Source: Silene conica (Eukaryota > Streptophyta > Magnoliopsida > Caryophyllales > Caryophyllaceae). Taken from it: a stretch of DNA of 64,000 nucleotides. Shown here piece after piece: positions 1 to 11,680 of this stretch; the first letter of the stretch is position 1, and each line of letters starts with the position of its first letter. The notes beneath the pieces are model-generated. The model made no database searches and had not been told where the DNA came from. It saw only the letters and a program-made list of their open reading frames with translations. Where the stretch lies: assembly GCA_029255685.2 (NCBI GenBank), contig CM055312.2, positions 28,366,203 to 28,430,202 of the forward strand, given 5' to 3'. The position numbers and the translations under genes are program-made.

Positions 1-239
1 AAACATTGTTCTTTAACATTAAAGTGCATAAATGAAAGAAGACGATAATGAAAAATTAGAGCCAAGCTCTTCTTGTCTTCAATCACTGGATGCTACCATA
101 GCTATCCATGTAAGGAACTTCAAGCTTCCTTGCCCTTATATTTATAAGATGCCCCTTTAAAACAATTTAAAAAAGGTGATAGTCAACAACTTGTATCGCC
201 ATACAAAAGTTGACAAAATAACATGAATGCAAACGAGAA

Positions 240-1114
240 TTATAACCTACTGCAAGAACCTTTCCATCTTTGAGATCAGTCAAGAATTTGGGGCAATTCC
301 GTTTCCAAAGACCTAACCTCATGCAATAAAGGCACTTGTCTTCAACCTTTGAAGATGAGGTGGAAGCACCTTTCGAAAAAGATTTTCTCTTTAGTAGGTT
401 TGGATTTGGAAGTTTTCTTGCCCTTGTCTTTGAAGGCACTCCTCTTGAATTTCCCTTTTCCTTTCTTCTCGATGTTCAAAACATCCTTAGTGGAACTATC
501 ATTAAGTTCCATGTCCCTTTCCGCTTGGACGAGCATCTTATGCAATTCGTCCAACGTGGTTTCTTAATTTCGCATGTTAAGGTTCACCCGGAACTGAGCA
601 TACGATTTCACCTTATTAAGGGAGTAAAGAACTCGGTCAATGATGAGGAAGTCGGGAACATCAACTCCTTGCACCTTGAGGGTTTCAACTAACTCAACTA
701 ACTTGAGTACATGAGGGCTAACCTTTTGCCCTTCCTTCAAACAAATGTCGAGGAAGGCGGAAGCCGCCTCATATTGAATTACCCTCAGAGTTTGCGAAGA
801 CATTGTCGCAAGCTTGGTGTAAATCTCGTATGACGTGCTTAGCTTAATCATACTCCTTTGGAGATCCGGCTCCATGGAGAAGATAAGCACGTTTTTGAAA
901 GCGGAAGACTCTTTTATGTGGGCCTCATAGGCCTCACGAGTCGGAGCGGGAGGAGCGGCCTTAGAAAGGTAACGAGTCTTATCGTCACCTTGAGCGGCCA
1001 AAAACAATTTCGCATCCTAATCTTAAAATTGGAACCATGCTAATCGAGTTTGCAACGATCCATGAAGGATCGAAGCCATAATACATTAGTGAGAGGTGGA
1101 ACGTTGGGGGCCAT
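240..1114 (-). pseudogene. copia gag (nucleocapsid polyprotein), degraded
   Basis: The minus-strand reading starts at the ATG at 1114 (MAPNVPPLTN...), meets an in-frame stop after about 24 codons, then shifts frame into an open stretch from about 1007 that resembles copia gag (UBN2-like region with the series LRVIQYEAASAFLDI). A further shift near 560 leads to a basic linker and a zinc knuckle. The knuckle reads CLYCMRLGLWKRNC, so the usual CX2CX4HX4C histidine is replaced by Leu. At least one stop and two frameshifts make this non-functional. After the DLKDGK motif I recognise no protease or integrase before the window edge. Confidence 0.7.
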
Positions 1115-3558
1115 TGATGATGTATGAAAATTAAACTACAAATAAAAGTGAAGGAATTAAAAACAAACATCGTTTATATTTAGAACTCGTAAACATATAT
1201 ATTAAAACAAGTTTAACATTTACTTAATGATCTCTACCCAATTAAGTAAACGATTCCGAGACCTCAAATCCATATTAATTCGGGCACGGTGTAGCCGATT
1301 CATCTCTTATTAATATAATTCGGTGGATTAACTCTTTCATCGGTTCTACCTTAGAACTCTCGGTCGACAATTTACTTTAAAATTTAAATTGTCTTTAGCC
1401 CGAACTTATTGCAACTACGGTTACGAATACTTTCGTTGAGATCGACCAAATTTCAAGGTGTAATCATATTACCCTACTTACCCAACGTAACAAGTTTAGT
1501 ACCCCGGTGTAGCCGAGCCTACTTTCTTATGAAGAAGGGAGTCATGGGTCTATACTCTTTGGTAAGGCTAAGTCTCAATATTTATATTATAAGAGATCTT
1601 GTCAATTTATTATTTATCTCCGTTTAAGTGAACTAAGTCGTTGAATTATCAATAAATTTAATTGACTAGGTCGAAGTACTCGAATAAAATGCATGACATG
1701 ATATGGCGATTTGGCTATGCATGCAAACATATAAAGCAAAACAAAAGCATAAAACTTAAAGCATAAGTAACCCTAGTATGGCCTTCCTAGAAAAGAAAAT
1801 AATAAAAGTACAAATTCGGAAACCAACTCCTTGGTCCCTTGATCTTCACGAGGCACGCATTCCAAGGCAAACATCGTCTTGGTCGGAACTCCTTCCCGAA
1901 AGGCATCGTCTTCAAGGCTCTCCGGAATATACAAAAATTACAACTTTTCTATCTACTTTATACATTATAAAATATAAAAACAATAAATAAAGTGATACGA
2001 GATCACATTAATTACATCCGAATCGATAACCCCTTACATTACGAGAATTATCGATTAAAACTAAGGCCATACTAAGTAAATTACATAATCCCAAAATTAC
2101 GTAAATAAAATCATGACAATCATAATTAAAATATGCAATGCTTATGTATATGAACTAACATGCAAACCCTAAGCCAAATCGTCCTATTAAATATCATTAA
2201 AATATAGTTATCGTATAACTCGTTTTTATGGAATTGCGTGTTTTAACGATTAAAAACACTTGGCATCATGTGAATCGAAATTCACTCTTAATTAAATCAT
2301 CCTAACTCATTTAGGTTTCAAAATTTAGTCTTACTCAAACTTTGAACATGACTTAACTTAATATTATAATATTGTTCGGTATTAATCGGTTTTGCGGGAA
2401 AAATACTATAAAAAATCGAAAAGAGTCATAAAATTTCGAAAAATTCAAAATTCAAATTTTGAATATCCTGGAATTATCTTAAAATCTCATAACTTTAAAA
2501 ATATTAGTATTACAAAAATTATTAATTTATTTCATAAATAAAACATAAAACACGCATTTTTAAGCCGTAAATTCAAAATTCACTTTAAAAGCATGCAATA
2601 AAATACTAATATTATTTTTACATATTCCATAACACTTAGGAAACTGATATGGACAGAAAATTACAGCTAATACACTGCCCAAGGACTGAAAAACAATTTA
2701 TGACCCTTTATAATTCAATTTTTAACTTTAATAATAAACAACTAAAAATTAAATATGCTGAAACTTTTGCCTCCCAAGAAAAATATGGTGATAAACATAT
2801 CAAAAATGACTTTTATTGGTTAAATGTTTCGGCGATTTTAACAACTTTTGCTATTTTTAACAATTTACGTCATATATCGTACAATTTTAACCATTAAAAT
2901 TATTTCTCAAGCATAACATGAAATAAAAATCTCGAAATTTTTATACATGCTGGAAATAATATATATGATATTGTGTAAAAATGTTATGGCCAAATTCCAA
3001 CTCTAACTAATTAAGTCAAAATTATGTCACTATTATCCGATTTTTACTCTAAAAATCAATAATCATGCAATATATGAAAATAATTTCCGGAAAATTTAAG
3101 ATAAATTTTAAATATTGCATGTAACATACGCAAAACATTTTATAGTCAAATTCGCAATATAACTATATAAACCCATTTATTCTCATTTTATGGCATTTTA
3201 ACTTTTAAAATTCATAAACCATGCATTTTAACTCCATTATTTACGAAAATTCATATTCATAACATAGGAAATACATGTGAGACCATACTAAAAAATCTCG
3301 GCCAGAAGTTAACAATAGCTATTTTTCCCAAAAATAATTCATTTTAACCTTTAAAAATGACAAAAAAACCGAAATAAAAATACTTATGAACAATATATAT
3401 CCAAAAATTATACCAAATATCCTAAAATAAATTTAGAACCAGAAGGTATTCATGCATTAGAAATTTAGGCCATATCAAATATGTTTTAGAATTTCAATTT
3501 TTTTTTTTTCTAATAACTTCGTAAAAATATAAACGAAAAGCATGCAAACAACCGATTT
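1115..3558 (-). other. copia 5' leader, no gene seen
   Basis: AT-rich DNA between the primer-binding site and gag. No ORF of coding character is visible on either strand. Homopolymer runs and short repeats occur (for example a T-run near 3500). A leader of about 2.4 kb is long for a copia element, and could include another old insertion that I cannot delimit. Confidence 0.5.
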
Positions 3559-3570
3559 GCTCTGATACCA
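3559..3570 (-). other. copia primer-binding site
   Basis: On the minus strand the bases read TGGTATCAGAGC, the classic plant copia primer-binding site, complementary to the 3' end of initiator methionyl-tRNA. It starts two bases after the terminal CA of the LTR. It fixes both the orientation of the element and the inner border of the LTR. Confidence 0.88.
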
Positions 3571-3572
3571 AT

Positions 3573-4762
3573 TGTTAGGTTCTATGTCTTACACGCTAAA
3601 ACTTAGTCTTACTAATTTTAAATATACTAATTAATCTTTTAATTAGGTATTTACAAGATCTTATGCATGCTTATAATAATGCGGAAAAAGAATCGAAAGC
3701 TCACTATTTCGACAAGAATGGCACGGATGATCCTCCCAGCTTAATATCCAATGTAGGATATCTCCTCCAAGATGCACCCAAGACACACTACTCTTAATAT
3801 ATTTGTGTTTATTTTTGATAGAATCAAACACAAAAGCCTAGTATATATCAATAATATTATCACTACTCTTAGTATAATATTGTTTGTAGATGGATCTAGA
3901 ATGGAAGAAGGGGCACGGTTTTGGGAGAGAAAAACACCAAGAGCCTTTTATTTTCTCACACTAGCAAAACCCTAAATTGAAGTGGAATGAATAAGTTGAG
4001 AAGAACAAAACCCCTTTTGTTCTTCTCTAGATGTTGCCGTGAGTTTGGGTAGGGTGCCCAATACATGGGCACCTCAATTCACACAATGTTCCCTCTTCAA
4101 GACCATGCATTAAGTAGATGTCTCCTCTTAACACATTATCATATAATGTGTTAAGTTGTGCAAAATGTGTTTGTGTGTAATAGTGTCACACGACCTCACA
4201 CGGTCCATTTCACATAAATGGACTTATACACATTTCATATTAAAAGATACGTAACAATCACATTGATCGTATACTTGATTTTATGAATATAATTAGTTTA
4301 ACTAATTAAAACATTTTATCCATAAACTTGTAGTAATTCTTAATTACTTACATCTAGTTAATATTTTTCCATAATGCATGATATTACAATATTTGTAATA
4401 TTAATTCATTCCTTAAATGTTTCATAAACATCTAGGTTTTAATAACGACATTTCGTTTAAAAACTTTATTTATAATCTTATTATAAAACCTTCCTTATCC
4501 ATTTAATAAACTAAGATTAAACTGACTTGTATCCATATACAGTCATTTCTTTTATCATAAAGAGAGTTGTCCTATAGGTGTGACCTAAAGGGATCAGCTG
4601 ACCACCACAGTCATACGACAGTAATGTCAAACTTCTAGCTAGCCAATCATTACTGATTAATGTTGGTCAGTTGACTATATAATTTTGTATCATCCCTTGC
4701 GTATTCTCGTCATGAGATTTAATTATGTGATCGCACTATTGTTGAGGACACATTTCCCAACA
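3573..4762 (-). repeat. copia long terminal repeat (5' LTR)
   Basis: A 1190-bp segment that begins TGTTAGG and ends CCCAACA on the plus strand, i.e. TG...CA with short terminal inverted repeats. It abuts the primer-binding site at 3559-3570. The stretch around 4575-4640 (for example AGGGATCAGCTGACC) recurs in reverse complement near 59351-59430, which marks a second, older LTR of the same family. Confidence 0.82.
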
Positions 4763-5317
4763 CTAGTCTTGGCTGAGGGAGAGGGATCTGGACTAGGAGG
4801 AAGTAAGGGGAAGGGGAAAATTCTGGAGCAACAGCGTATGCAGGTTTTAGGCATAGACAAGGAGGGAAATATCGTGATCGTGAAGTCTGTGAAAGATGGC
4901 GAGGAGGATAAGGAATGGGGGTGTGGCTTATTGGAGAGTGCCTCAGAAGGTATGGGTGGGATTAAGACCTTGTTTTCGAGGGTTAGAGCTAACACCGTTA
5001 TCCAAAACATGGATTTTTCTACTAAACGCAAGTGTGCTTCCGAAGCTGAGGAGTATATGGTACCGGCGGGGGTGTTGAGCTCCCATGCTCGTGCTAAAAG
5101 GTATCTTGCATTTATGGGAAAGCGGAGGCGTCTGGAAGGTGGTGCAGTTTCTAATGGTGCTTCTGTTAATTGTGATGGGTTGAAGAAATTAGATGGACAT
5201 GGGTTTCATATTCAAGTTAATGAAGGTGATATGGATATCTCTAGTGACTCGGATTCAGTGGGACATGGTAAGGGCGTTGCGGAGGTTGGCCCATCCCAAC
5301 CTCCTCGGCAGAAGTGA
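4763..5317 (+). pseudogene. LINE ORF1, C-terminal part
   Basis: Open frame of low-complexity, Gly/Lys-rich and acidic sequence ending at TGA 5315-5317, nine bases before the likely ORF2 start. The RNA-binding domain and zinc knuckle expected in ORF1 are absent because the copia LTR sits at 4762; the ATG at 4685 lies inside the LTR and is not the real start. Assigned by position directly upstream of ORF2 rather than by a conserved motif. Confidence 0.6.
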
Positions 5318-5325
5318 TTGGGTTG

Positions 5326-8300
5326 ATGTGGAACTGTAGGGCTCTAAACAATACGCTCGCCCCTATAGTTCCTAAAGTAAGAGCGTTAATTAATATGAAG
5401 TCTTATGATTATGTCTTCTTAATGGAGACAAAGTGTCAAATAAATAAATTTAATGGTCTGTTTAGGTCTTTTGGTTTTTGTAAGTCGGCAGGGTATGATG
5501 CGTGTGGGGCATCGGGTGGCCTTTGGGTGGGTTGGAAACCCGAGGCCCGTATCGGCTTGATCATGGCTTGTACAAATTTTCTTATTTTGCGGTGCGATAA
5601 ATATATATAACGATCAATCTTTTTACTTGGTTTTGTTGTATGGTGCCCCAAAAGTACACGATCGTTTTGAGGTTTTATATTCATTGAGTGGATGGTTGAA
5701 TTCTTTTGATCTACCGTTTCTTATTATTGGAGATTTCAATCAAGTAGAATATTAGTGTGATAAGCTAAGCCAGAACGATAGGCCGATAGCGGGTGCCTTG
5801 GACTTCAATTTCGGGAGACTTGAACATGAACTTGTTGACATTGAGTTTAAGGGACCTCGTTTTACATGGTGTAATAATCGGAAGGGGTTTGCACGTGTCT
5901 ATGAAAGATTGGATAAGGCCTTAGGTTCAAAGGATTGGTTAAGCTTATTTCCAGAGACTGGTGTGAGACATTATCCTATTCAGATCTCCGATCACACACC
6001 GTTAGAAATTGACTTTAAGCTTTTAGAGAAGAATGTCCATAAGCCATATAGGGTTGATGCTTGGGCCTTAGATCATAGCGAGTGTGTGGCCCTTGTCAAG
6101 GATAGCTGGTGCGTGTATGTGGAAGGGTCTGCAACTTTTCAGGTAACAAGAAAATTGGCTAGAGCTCGTGGGGTTATTCGGAAATGGTGTCTGGATAAGC
6201 GGCAAGAGTGGCGACGACCATGGGAGGATTTTGATGGAAGGTTAGAAGAGGCAATGGAGAAAGCTATTTTAACAAGAGATGAGAAGGATTTTGTGCAAGT
6301 CAATAAGGAGGTAGTGAGTTTTTCGGAGGCTGCAGCAAAATACTGGGGACAGAGGGCAAAGTTGAGATGGGTGGTCGATGGGGATACATGGACTAAATTC
6401 TTCTTTAACTGGGTAAAGGGTAGGGCTAATAAAAATCTTATTTATGGAGTTAAAGATACGAACGGTACATGGGTTTATGATGTAACTAGGATGAAGGGGA
6501 TCTTTCGGGACTCTTTTTTTAATCTGTATAACCCAGTCTGGGATGAGGATGCTAATGCTAGCCGTGCTCTGATGCTTGATTTGGTGGTAGAGGGTGTGGA
6601 TAGATTTGTCAAAGAAGCTGACAGAGATCGCCTTTCGATTCCGTTTTCACCTCAAGAGGTGCGTAAAGCTGTGTTTCAAATGGGGGCGTTGAAAGCACCG
6701 GGACCTGATGGAATGCAAGGTATTTTTTCCAAAAGTGTTAGCACTTTATCAAGGGGGATGTGACGAGGGCTGTTTTGGCTACTCTAAACTCTGGTAAGGT
6801 TTTGAAGGAAATGAATAGAACTTTTGTTGTTCTAATCCCAAAGTGTGAGAATCCGGAATGTGTGGGGGACTACAGCTATTAGTCTATGTAATGTTATTAT
6901 GCGTATTGTCTCGCGATGCATTGCTAATAGACTCAGGGGGATTATGAAGTATCTGATTGGTGATTTTCAGAATGCTTTCATCTCTGGCGGACAGATAAGT
7001 GACAATATTCTCCTCGCAAATGAAGCCGTACATAGGATTAATTCACATAGGCATGGGAAGCATGGTTCGTTCGCTTTCAAGGCAGATATGAGTAAAGCTT
7101 ATGACCGTGTTAGATGGGATTTCTTGGAAAAGGTGTTGTTGAAATTTGAATTTCCACCTAAGTTGATTAGTTTAATTATGAGCTCGGTTACGACTGTTTC
7201 ATATGAATTACTGTTCAATGGGAGCCCTTGTGAACAGTTTGCGCCCCGTTGTGGACTACGACAGGGAGACCCACTGTCTCCTTATCTTTTTATTCTGTGC
7301 ATGGATGTGTTGTCGGCAAATGTGAGAAGGAAAGAGCTTCAAGACCAGGTGCACGGTATTCAGATGAGACGAAACTCACCCACTTTGTCACACCTTCTTT
7401 TCGCTGATGACTCGATATTCTTTTTGAAGAATAAGGGAAATTGCTGTGAGGAGATTAAAGGAGTTATCGGTAATTATTGTAAGGCTTTTGGACAAGGGTT
7501 GAATGAAGATAAGTTTGGGATTCTTTTTAGTCCATCGATGACATTGGTTGGGGCTCGACAATGCTTAAGGTTGCTGGGGATTAAACAGAATAGGGGTATT
7601 GGTAAATATGTGGGTATTTCTATAGAACGACAAGGATCAAAGCAAACTGTTTACAATAATCTGGTTGATAGCGTGGTCAGGCGTATTTCCTCTTGGAATG
7701 GGATTTTCTTATCTACAGCAGGAAGGCTCACTTTGATTTTGTCTGTCCTATCAAATCTCTCAATTTACTTTTTATCGGCTTTTAAAGTTCCGATAAGTGT
7801 GGCTACAAGGATTAATGCTTTGTTGACACATTTTCGGTGGGTTGGACACAAATCGCAGCGAGGTATTCATTTTTGTAGTAGGAATTTTCTGGCTTTGCCA
7901 AAATCAAGGGGTGGACTAGGTATAAGGAATGTGGAATGTATGAACCAAACTCTCCTAGCAAAAACTGCATGGCGGGTTGTGAAAGATGAGGAGACTTTTT
8001 CAGTAAGGTGTTTCAGAACCTTATTTTGAAAGATTCTGATCCAAGGATTGGGATGGAAATCAAGGGTGTCCGAGGTTGGTCGTGGGCATCACGTAGTATT
8101 ATTCATGGATTGGAACTTATCCGAGAGAATATAGGTTGGAAACCAGGTTTAGAGTCTGGCCTTAATGTTTGGTTAGTTAAGTGGGTGGATGGTGCGGTGC
8201 CTGAGCCGAGGCCGGATTTGATGACCATGGAGCATAATGATCTAAGGAATCTTACTGTTGGGGTCTGATTCAGGAAAATGGTAGGTGGAATGAAGGAAGG

Positions 8301-9711
8301 ATTAGGGAGCTTTTTGTGGCGGAGTCAGTTGTTAAAATTCTGGCACAACCACTATGCTACTCACTACGAAAAGATGCGATTTTTTGGTTAAGAACTTCAA
8401 CTGGTGAGTATACAGTCAAAAGTGGATATGATGTTCTTTTTCAGCAGTTTTTTGAAAGGAAGCAATCGACAAGGGATGGTCAGAGGTTGAAATTTGTCTC
8501 AAGTAATTTCTTTCGGCGAAGACTGTGGCATTTGCCTGGTCCACAAAGCTGGAAGATCCTGTTGTGGAAAATTGTGACAAGATCACTTCCTGTGGGGGAG
8601 AAATTGTTGAAAAGGGATGTTGATATTGATCCAATGTGTTGTTTTTGTGGTAAGGATGCCGCCAAGTTGGAAACACTTAGGCCCTGTTCTTTTCGGCTAA
8701 AACGAGCTGAATTGGCTAAATTGGAGTGGGGCTTAATTGAATAAAATTGAGTGAAATTGAGGTGAAGTCAATTTAGTTGAATTAAAAGTTAATTTTGTGA
8801 AGAGATTAATTATACATAATTGATTGAACGTAAATAAAACCTAACAAAATACAGCTAATCAAAATTGAAAGGAGCTGAAATTAAGCCAGAAAGAACAGGG
8901 CCTTAACCATCTTTTCAAGGATTGCCCTATTATTATGCGTGTTTGGAAAGGGTCACTGCTGGGTTTAAGTTGCATAGGGACGGAGTGTATTGCTATTGGA
9001 ACCTGGGTTGCTAATTGGATCGAGTTTTTATGGAAAAAAGAGGATAGTTTGGAATCTCTGGTTTATTTTTTGGCTATGATATGGCAGATTTGGGTAACCA
9101 GAAACAATATGATTTTCCAAGGAGAGCTGTTCTATCCGCCTCTTTTTTTTAGTCAAGTGCAAAGTTTGGTTGAGGTAACATGTAAAGCATCTAGACTGAA
9201 TAAGGACACTAAGGATGACCTCATACTTAGTTATCAGAACTTGGAAAGTCATGATTCTACCCTGTGTGATATAAACATACGAAGCTCGGTTCCTTTCTTT
9301 ATGGTTGGCCAGGCTCATCATTATGGGTCAATAAGGGTCAAGGTGGATGCGGCATGGGTTCGAAATGACATTGGCTCGGTAGGTTGGGTTGTCTATGACT
9401 ATGCTGGGAGTGTGTTTGCGGAAGAGTCACGTGTTATAAATGCCGAATCTGATATGCAAGCGGAGGCCCGAGGGATTCTTACTGTTCTTTTGTGGGCACG
9501 CGATTTGAATTTTATTCATCTTGGTGTTCTATCGGATTGTTTGCAAGTTATATCTCAAATTGCAGGGTTTGAAAGGCAACATCATCAGACAAAAGGTGTT
9601 ATTGAGGATATCTGGTTATTGGGAAGTTGCTTCCATTGTTTAAGCATTAGTTTTATTCCTCGGAACATTAATAAAAGGGCTCACAATGTGGCCCGACTAG
9701 CTATTATGTAA
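5326..9711 (+). pseudogene. LINE ORF2: endonuclease - reverse transcriptase - RNase H, broken
   Basis: Starts at ATG 5326 (MWNCRALNN), the usual apurinic-like endonuclease start; METKC, GDFN (about 5730) and SDHTPLEI follow. Reverse transcriptase begins near 6660 (KAPGPDGM), continues through KADMSKAYDRV, GLRQGDPLSPYLF and the catalytic LLFADDS (about 7400). A zinc-binding segment with CCFCGKD lies near 8640, and RNase H from about 9330 (VDAAW, then AEARG, LSDCLQ, NKRAHN). Damage: a frameshift near 5600, a TAG at 5753, a pair of shifts between about 6750 and 6880, a shift near 8025, a stop at 8266-8268, and the MITE at 8680-8902. Encodes target-primed reverse transcription machinery in an intact copy; here it is a relic. 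Confidence 0.87.
8680..8902. mobile_element. PIF/Harbinger-like MITE (223 bp) inside the LINE
   Basis: Terminal inverted repeats GGCCCTGTTCTTTTCGGCT (left) and, reverse-complemented from the right, GGCCCTGTTCTTTCTGGCT. It is flanked by a TTA duplication at 8677-8679 and 8903-8905, the target-site type of PIF/Harbinger elements. Without the insertion and one TTA, the LINE reading frame continues across the junction with an His-x3-Asp-Cys pattern, so the MITE came after the LINE. It has no coding capacity. Confidence 0.85.
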
Positions 9712-9738
9712 TTGATTTACAGTTGCCAAAAAAAAAAT

Positions 9739-10079
9739 TACAATGTTAATTTCGGCATTTCCCACCAATCTATATCCGTATATACGAACTCCATATACTG
9801 GCTTTTTCCGAGTACCAAAAACTGTATATACGGTTAACCCTTTTCGGGTATACATGACACGGTTATAAAACCGTATCGGGTATACGATTTTGCTCACCAT
9901 AGGGTAAAGGAGACCATTGGTGGGGGTGGAGTAGGGTTGGGGAAGGAAGGTGTGGGCGAGTTTTATTAGGTTTTGAGAAAGGAAAATGAGAATAAATGAC
10001 AAGGATAAGATCGTAAAATCTCATGAAAAAGTAAAGTTTATATCTTAAAAAACACGACCCTATTTTATTACGGGTCCTG
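9739..10079. repeat. non-coding repeat-rich spacer with a dispersed-repeat copy
   Basis: No gene seen. 9765-9890 contains several GTATAYACGG-like motifs on both strands. 9986-10056 (AATGACAAGGATAAGATCG ... AAAAACACGACCC) matches segments at 17186-17252 and, inverted, at 57122-57195, so it belongs to a family with at least three members in this window. Confidence 0.45.
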
Positions 10080-10080
10080 A

Positions 10081-10883
10081 TTTTCGCAGTACACATTTTA
10101 CTCGATGTAGTACACTGTTGACAATTTTACCCCTCTCATTTTCCTTTTCATTTTCTCTCTAGTCCATCTCTAATGTTTTCTCTCCAATATCAAAATGTGT
10201 ATTACGAAAAGTAATTTATTTTCTCAGTACATTTTTACTCAATACAGTAAAGTGTGTACTGCGAAATTCAATAGTATAAGTATTATCAGTTTTATTTTAT
10301 TTTTATTATTTTATTACTTTTTTGTACCCTATTTTCATGACGAGTAATTTTATAAAAATAATATGCGCGAAAATTAACGTAAGGTAACATAATAATTAAG
10401 AATATATTGAAAAAAAAAAGGAAAAAAGAAACAAAAAGTAACTGTACTACTTTGAGTAAGACGAAAAAAAACCCAAATTAATGAAATAAATTTGTTTAAT
10501 ACTAATTGACAAAGATTGATTATTGATTTGGATTTTAAATCAATTGAAGTACTACGTAGTATTAAGCATGTCAATTCATTTCTAAATAATTAACAATGAT
10601 TCTTCTTTTCATGTTGATGAACAAACCCTAATTTAAAAAGAAAATATATTATTAAAAAACAATCAAATTACTTAGTAATACAAGATTAATGAATTAATTA
10701 CCTATTCGTCACTTGAATAATCGTTCATAGTTGTAAATTTCTAATGGGGTAAAAGATGGTAAAGATTTCAATATTAGAGAGAAGGAAAAGAGAACTAGGT
10801 TTAATGTTTTTCTAGGGAAGGGCAACAAATGGAAAATTTAGTGTAAAAAGTACTGTATTGAGTAAAAAACGTACTGCGAAAAT
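10081..10883. mobile_element. inverted-repeat element(s) with TTTCGCAGTAC termini
   Basis: Left end at about 10082 reads TTTCGCAGTACACATTTTAC. A near-perfect inverted copy ends at 10266 (ACTGCGAAA), giving a 185-bp inverted-repeat unit. A further inverted copy ends at about 10882 (GTACTGCGAAAATAAA), and the outer flanks also share GGTAAA/ttttaccc sequence, so the region may be one 800-bp element containing a nested smaller one. No ORF with coding character and no clear target duplication. Superfamily not determined. Confidence 0.5.
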
Positions 10884-11680
10884 AAATTTACGTTTATTTA
10901 TCAGTAACACCATATTATGATTTTTCTAATGATATCATGATTTTAAAACGAAATTAATAACTCTTGTTCAATAATTCCAATCAAATCAAAGGGAAAAAAT
11001 TAGGAATGACTGCTGCTCTGATATACTGTATGTCGTTTGATAAAAAAAATCCCCAATACGTCAGTCTGACCTAGGTCTTTCTAATTTCTATATCCGTGTT
11101 GCGTAATGAATTTTGAACAATATACTTGGTAGTAAAAAAAAGCTGAACAATTTTGATAACATGATTAAATAGATAAATAAAGAGTGTAAACTGATGTCAG
11201 TTAGACATTACCGATGATAATATGTGGGCATATAAATTACAAAGAAGATGAATGCATATCTACGGCTTTGCTTCCGACAACGATAATTGTTAGGGAGTAT
11301 ATAGTGTGGAAAATGAGCTCAAAATAAGAAGAAATATGAAAACTGGCCGTGGTCAGGTCAGTGGTAGAAATGAAAAAAGGGTAATAATACCACTTAAAAG
11401 GGAAATAAGAAGCACCACCCGTTTTCACTGTCTGTAGCACCATTTACCACCAATCTCTACTTTCCCCTTTTTTGAGCTCGATTGGCCCAATACTAAGTAC
11501 CATCGTCAAATGCAACTATGCAAGCCCTACTTCATCAGTGCATATTTTAGGGTTTGATACATAAATCATGCAGTCAAGCTATGACTCTAGCCTAGAAGTG
11601 AATTGTATAAGTTCTGAAATTAACTGAGGCTGACATACAAACAAATTTCCAGATCACTCACCAAGGGGCATGATTCCCAG
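10884..11680. other. 3' flank of DEG7, no other gene
   Basis: AT-rich sequence downstream (on the minus strand) of the DEG7 stop codon at 11681-11683. It should contain the 3' UTR and polyadenylation region, but I see no single decisive AATAAA signal. No ORF or repeat recognised. Confidence 0.4.

Larger units (their letters stand above)
1..4762 (-). mobile_element. Ty1/copia LTR retrotransposon, partial (5' end, minus orientation)
   Basis: Read on the minus strand, this is the 5' part of a copia element: an LTR (3573-4762), a 2-base spacer, a primer-binding site complementary to initiator-Met tRNA (3559-3570), a leader of about 2.4 kb without ORFs, and a degraded gag (1114 down to about 240). 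The rest of the element (protease, integrase, reverse transcriptase, 3' LTR) would lie beyond the left edge or has been lost. The right boundary is sharp: just past the LTR terminal CA the sequence changes to LINE coding sequence, so the copia copy jumped into a LINE. The target duplication cannot be checked because the other end is outside the window. Confidence 0.8.
4763..9738 (+). mobile_element. L1-type plant LINE with RNase H domain, inactivated
   Basis: A 5'-truncated non-LTR retrotransposon: tail of ORF1, then ORF2 with endonuclease, reverse transcriptase, a zinc-binding region (zf-RVT type) and a C-terminal RNase H-like domain, ending with a short A-run at 9728-9737. The 5' side is cut by the copia LTR at 4762. 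Several frameshifts and stops, plus a MITE at 8680-8902, make it dead. The RNase H extension is typical of many plant L1 lineages. Confidence 0.88.
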
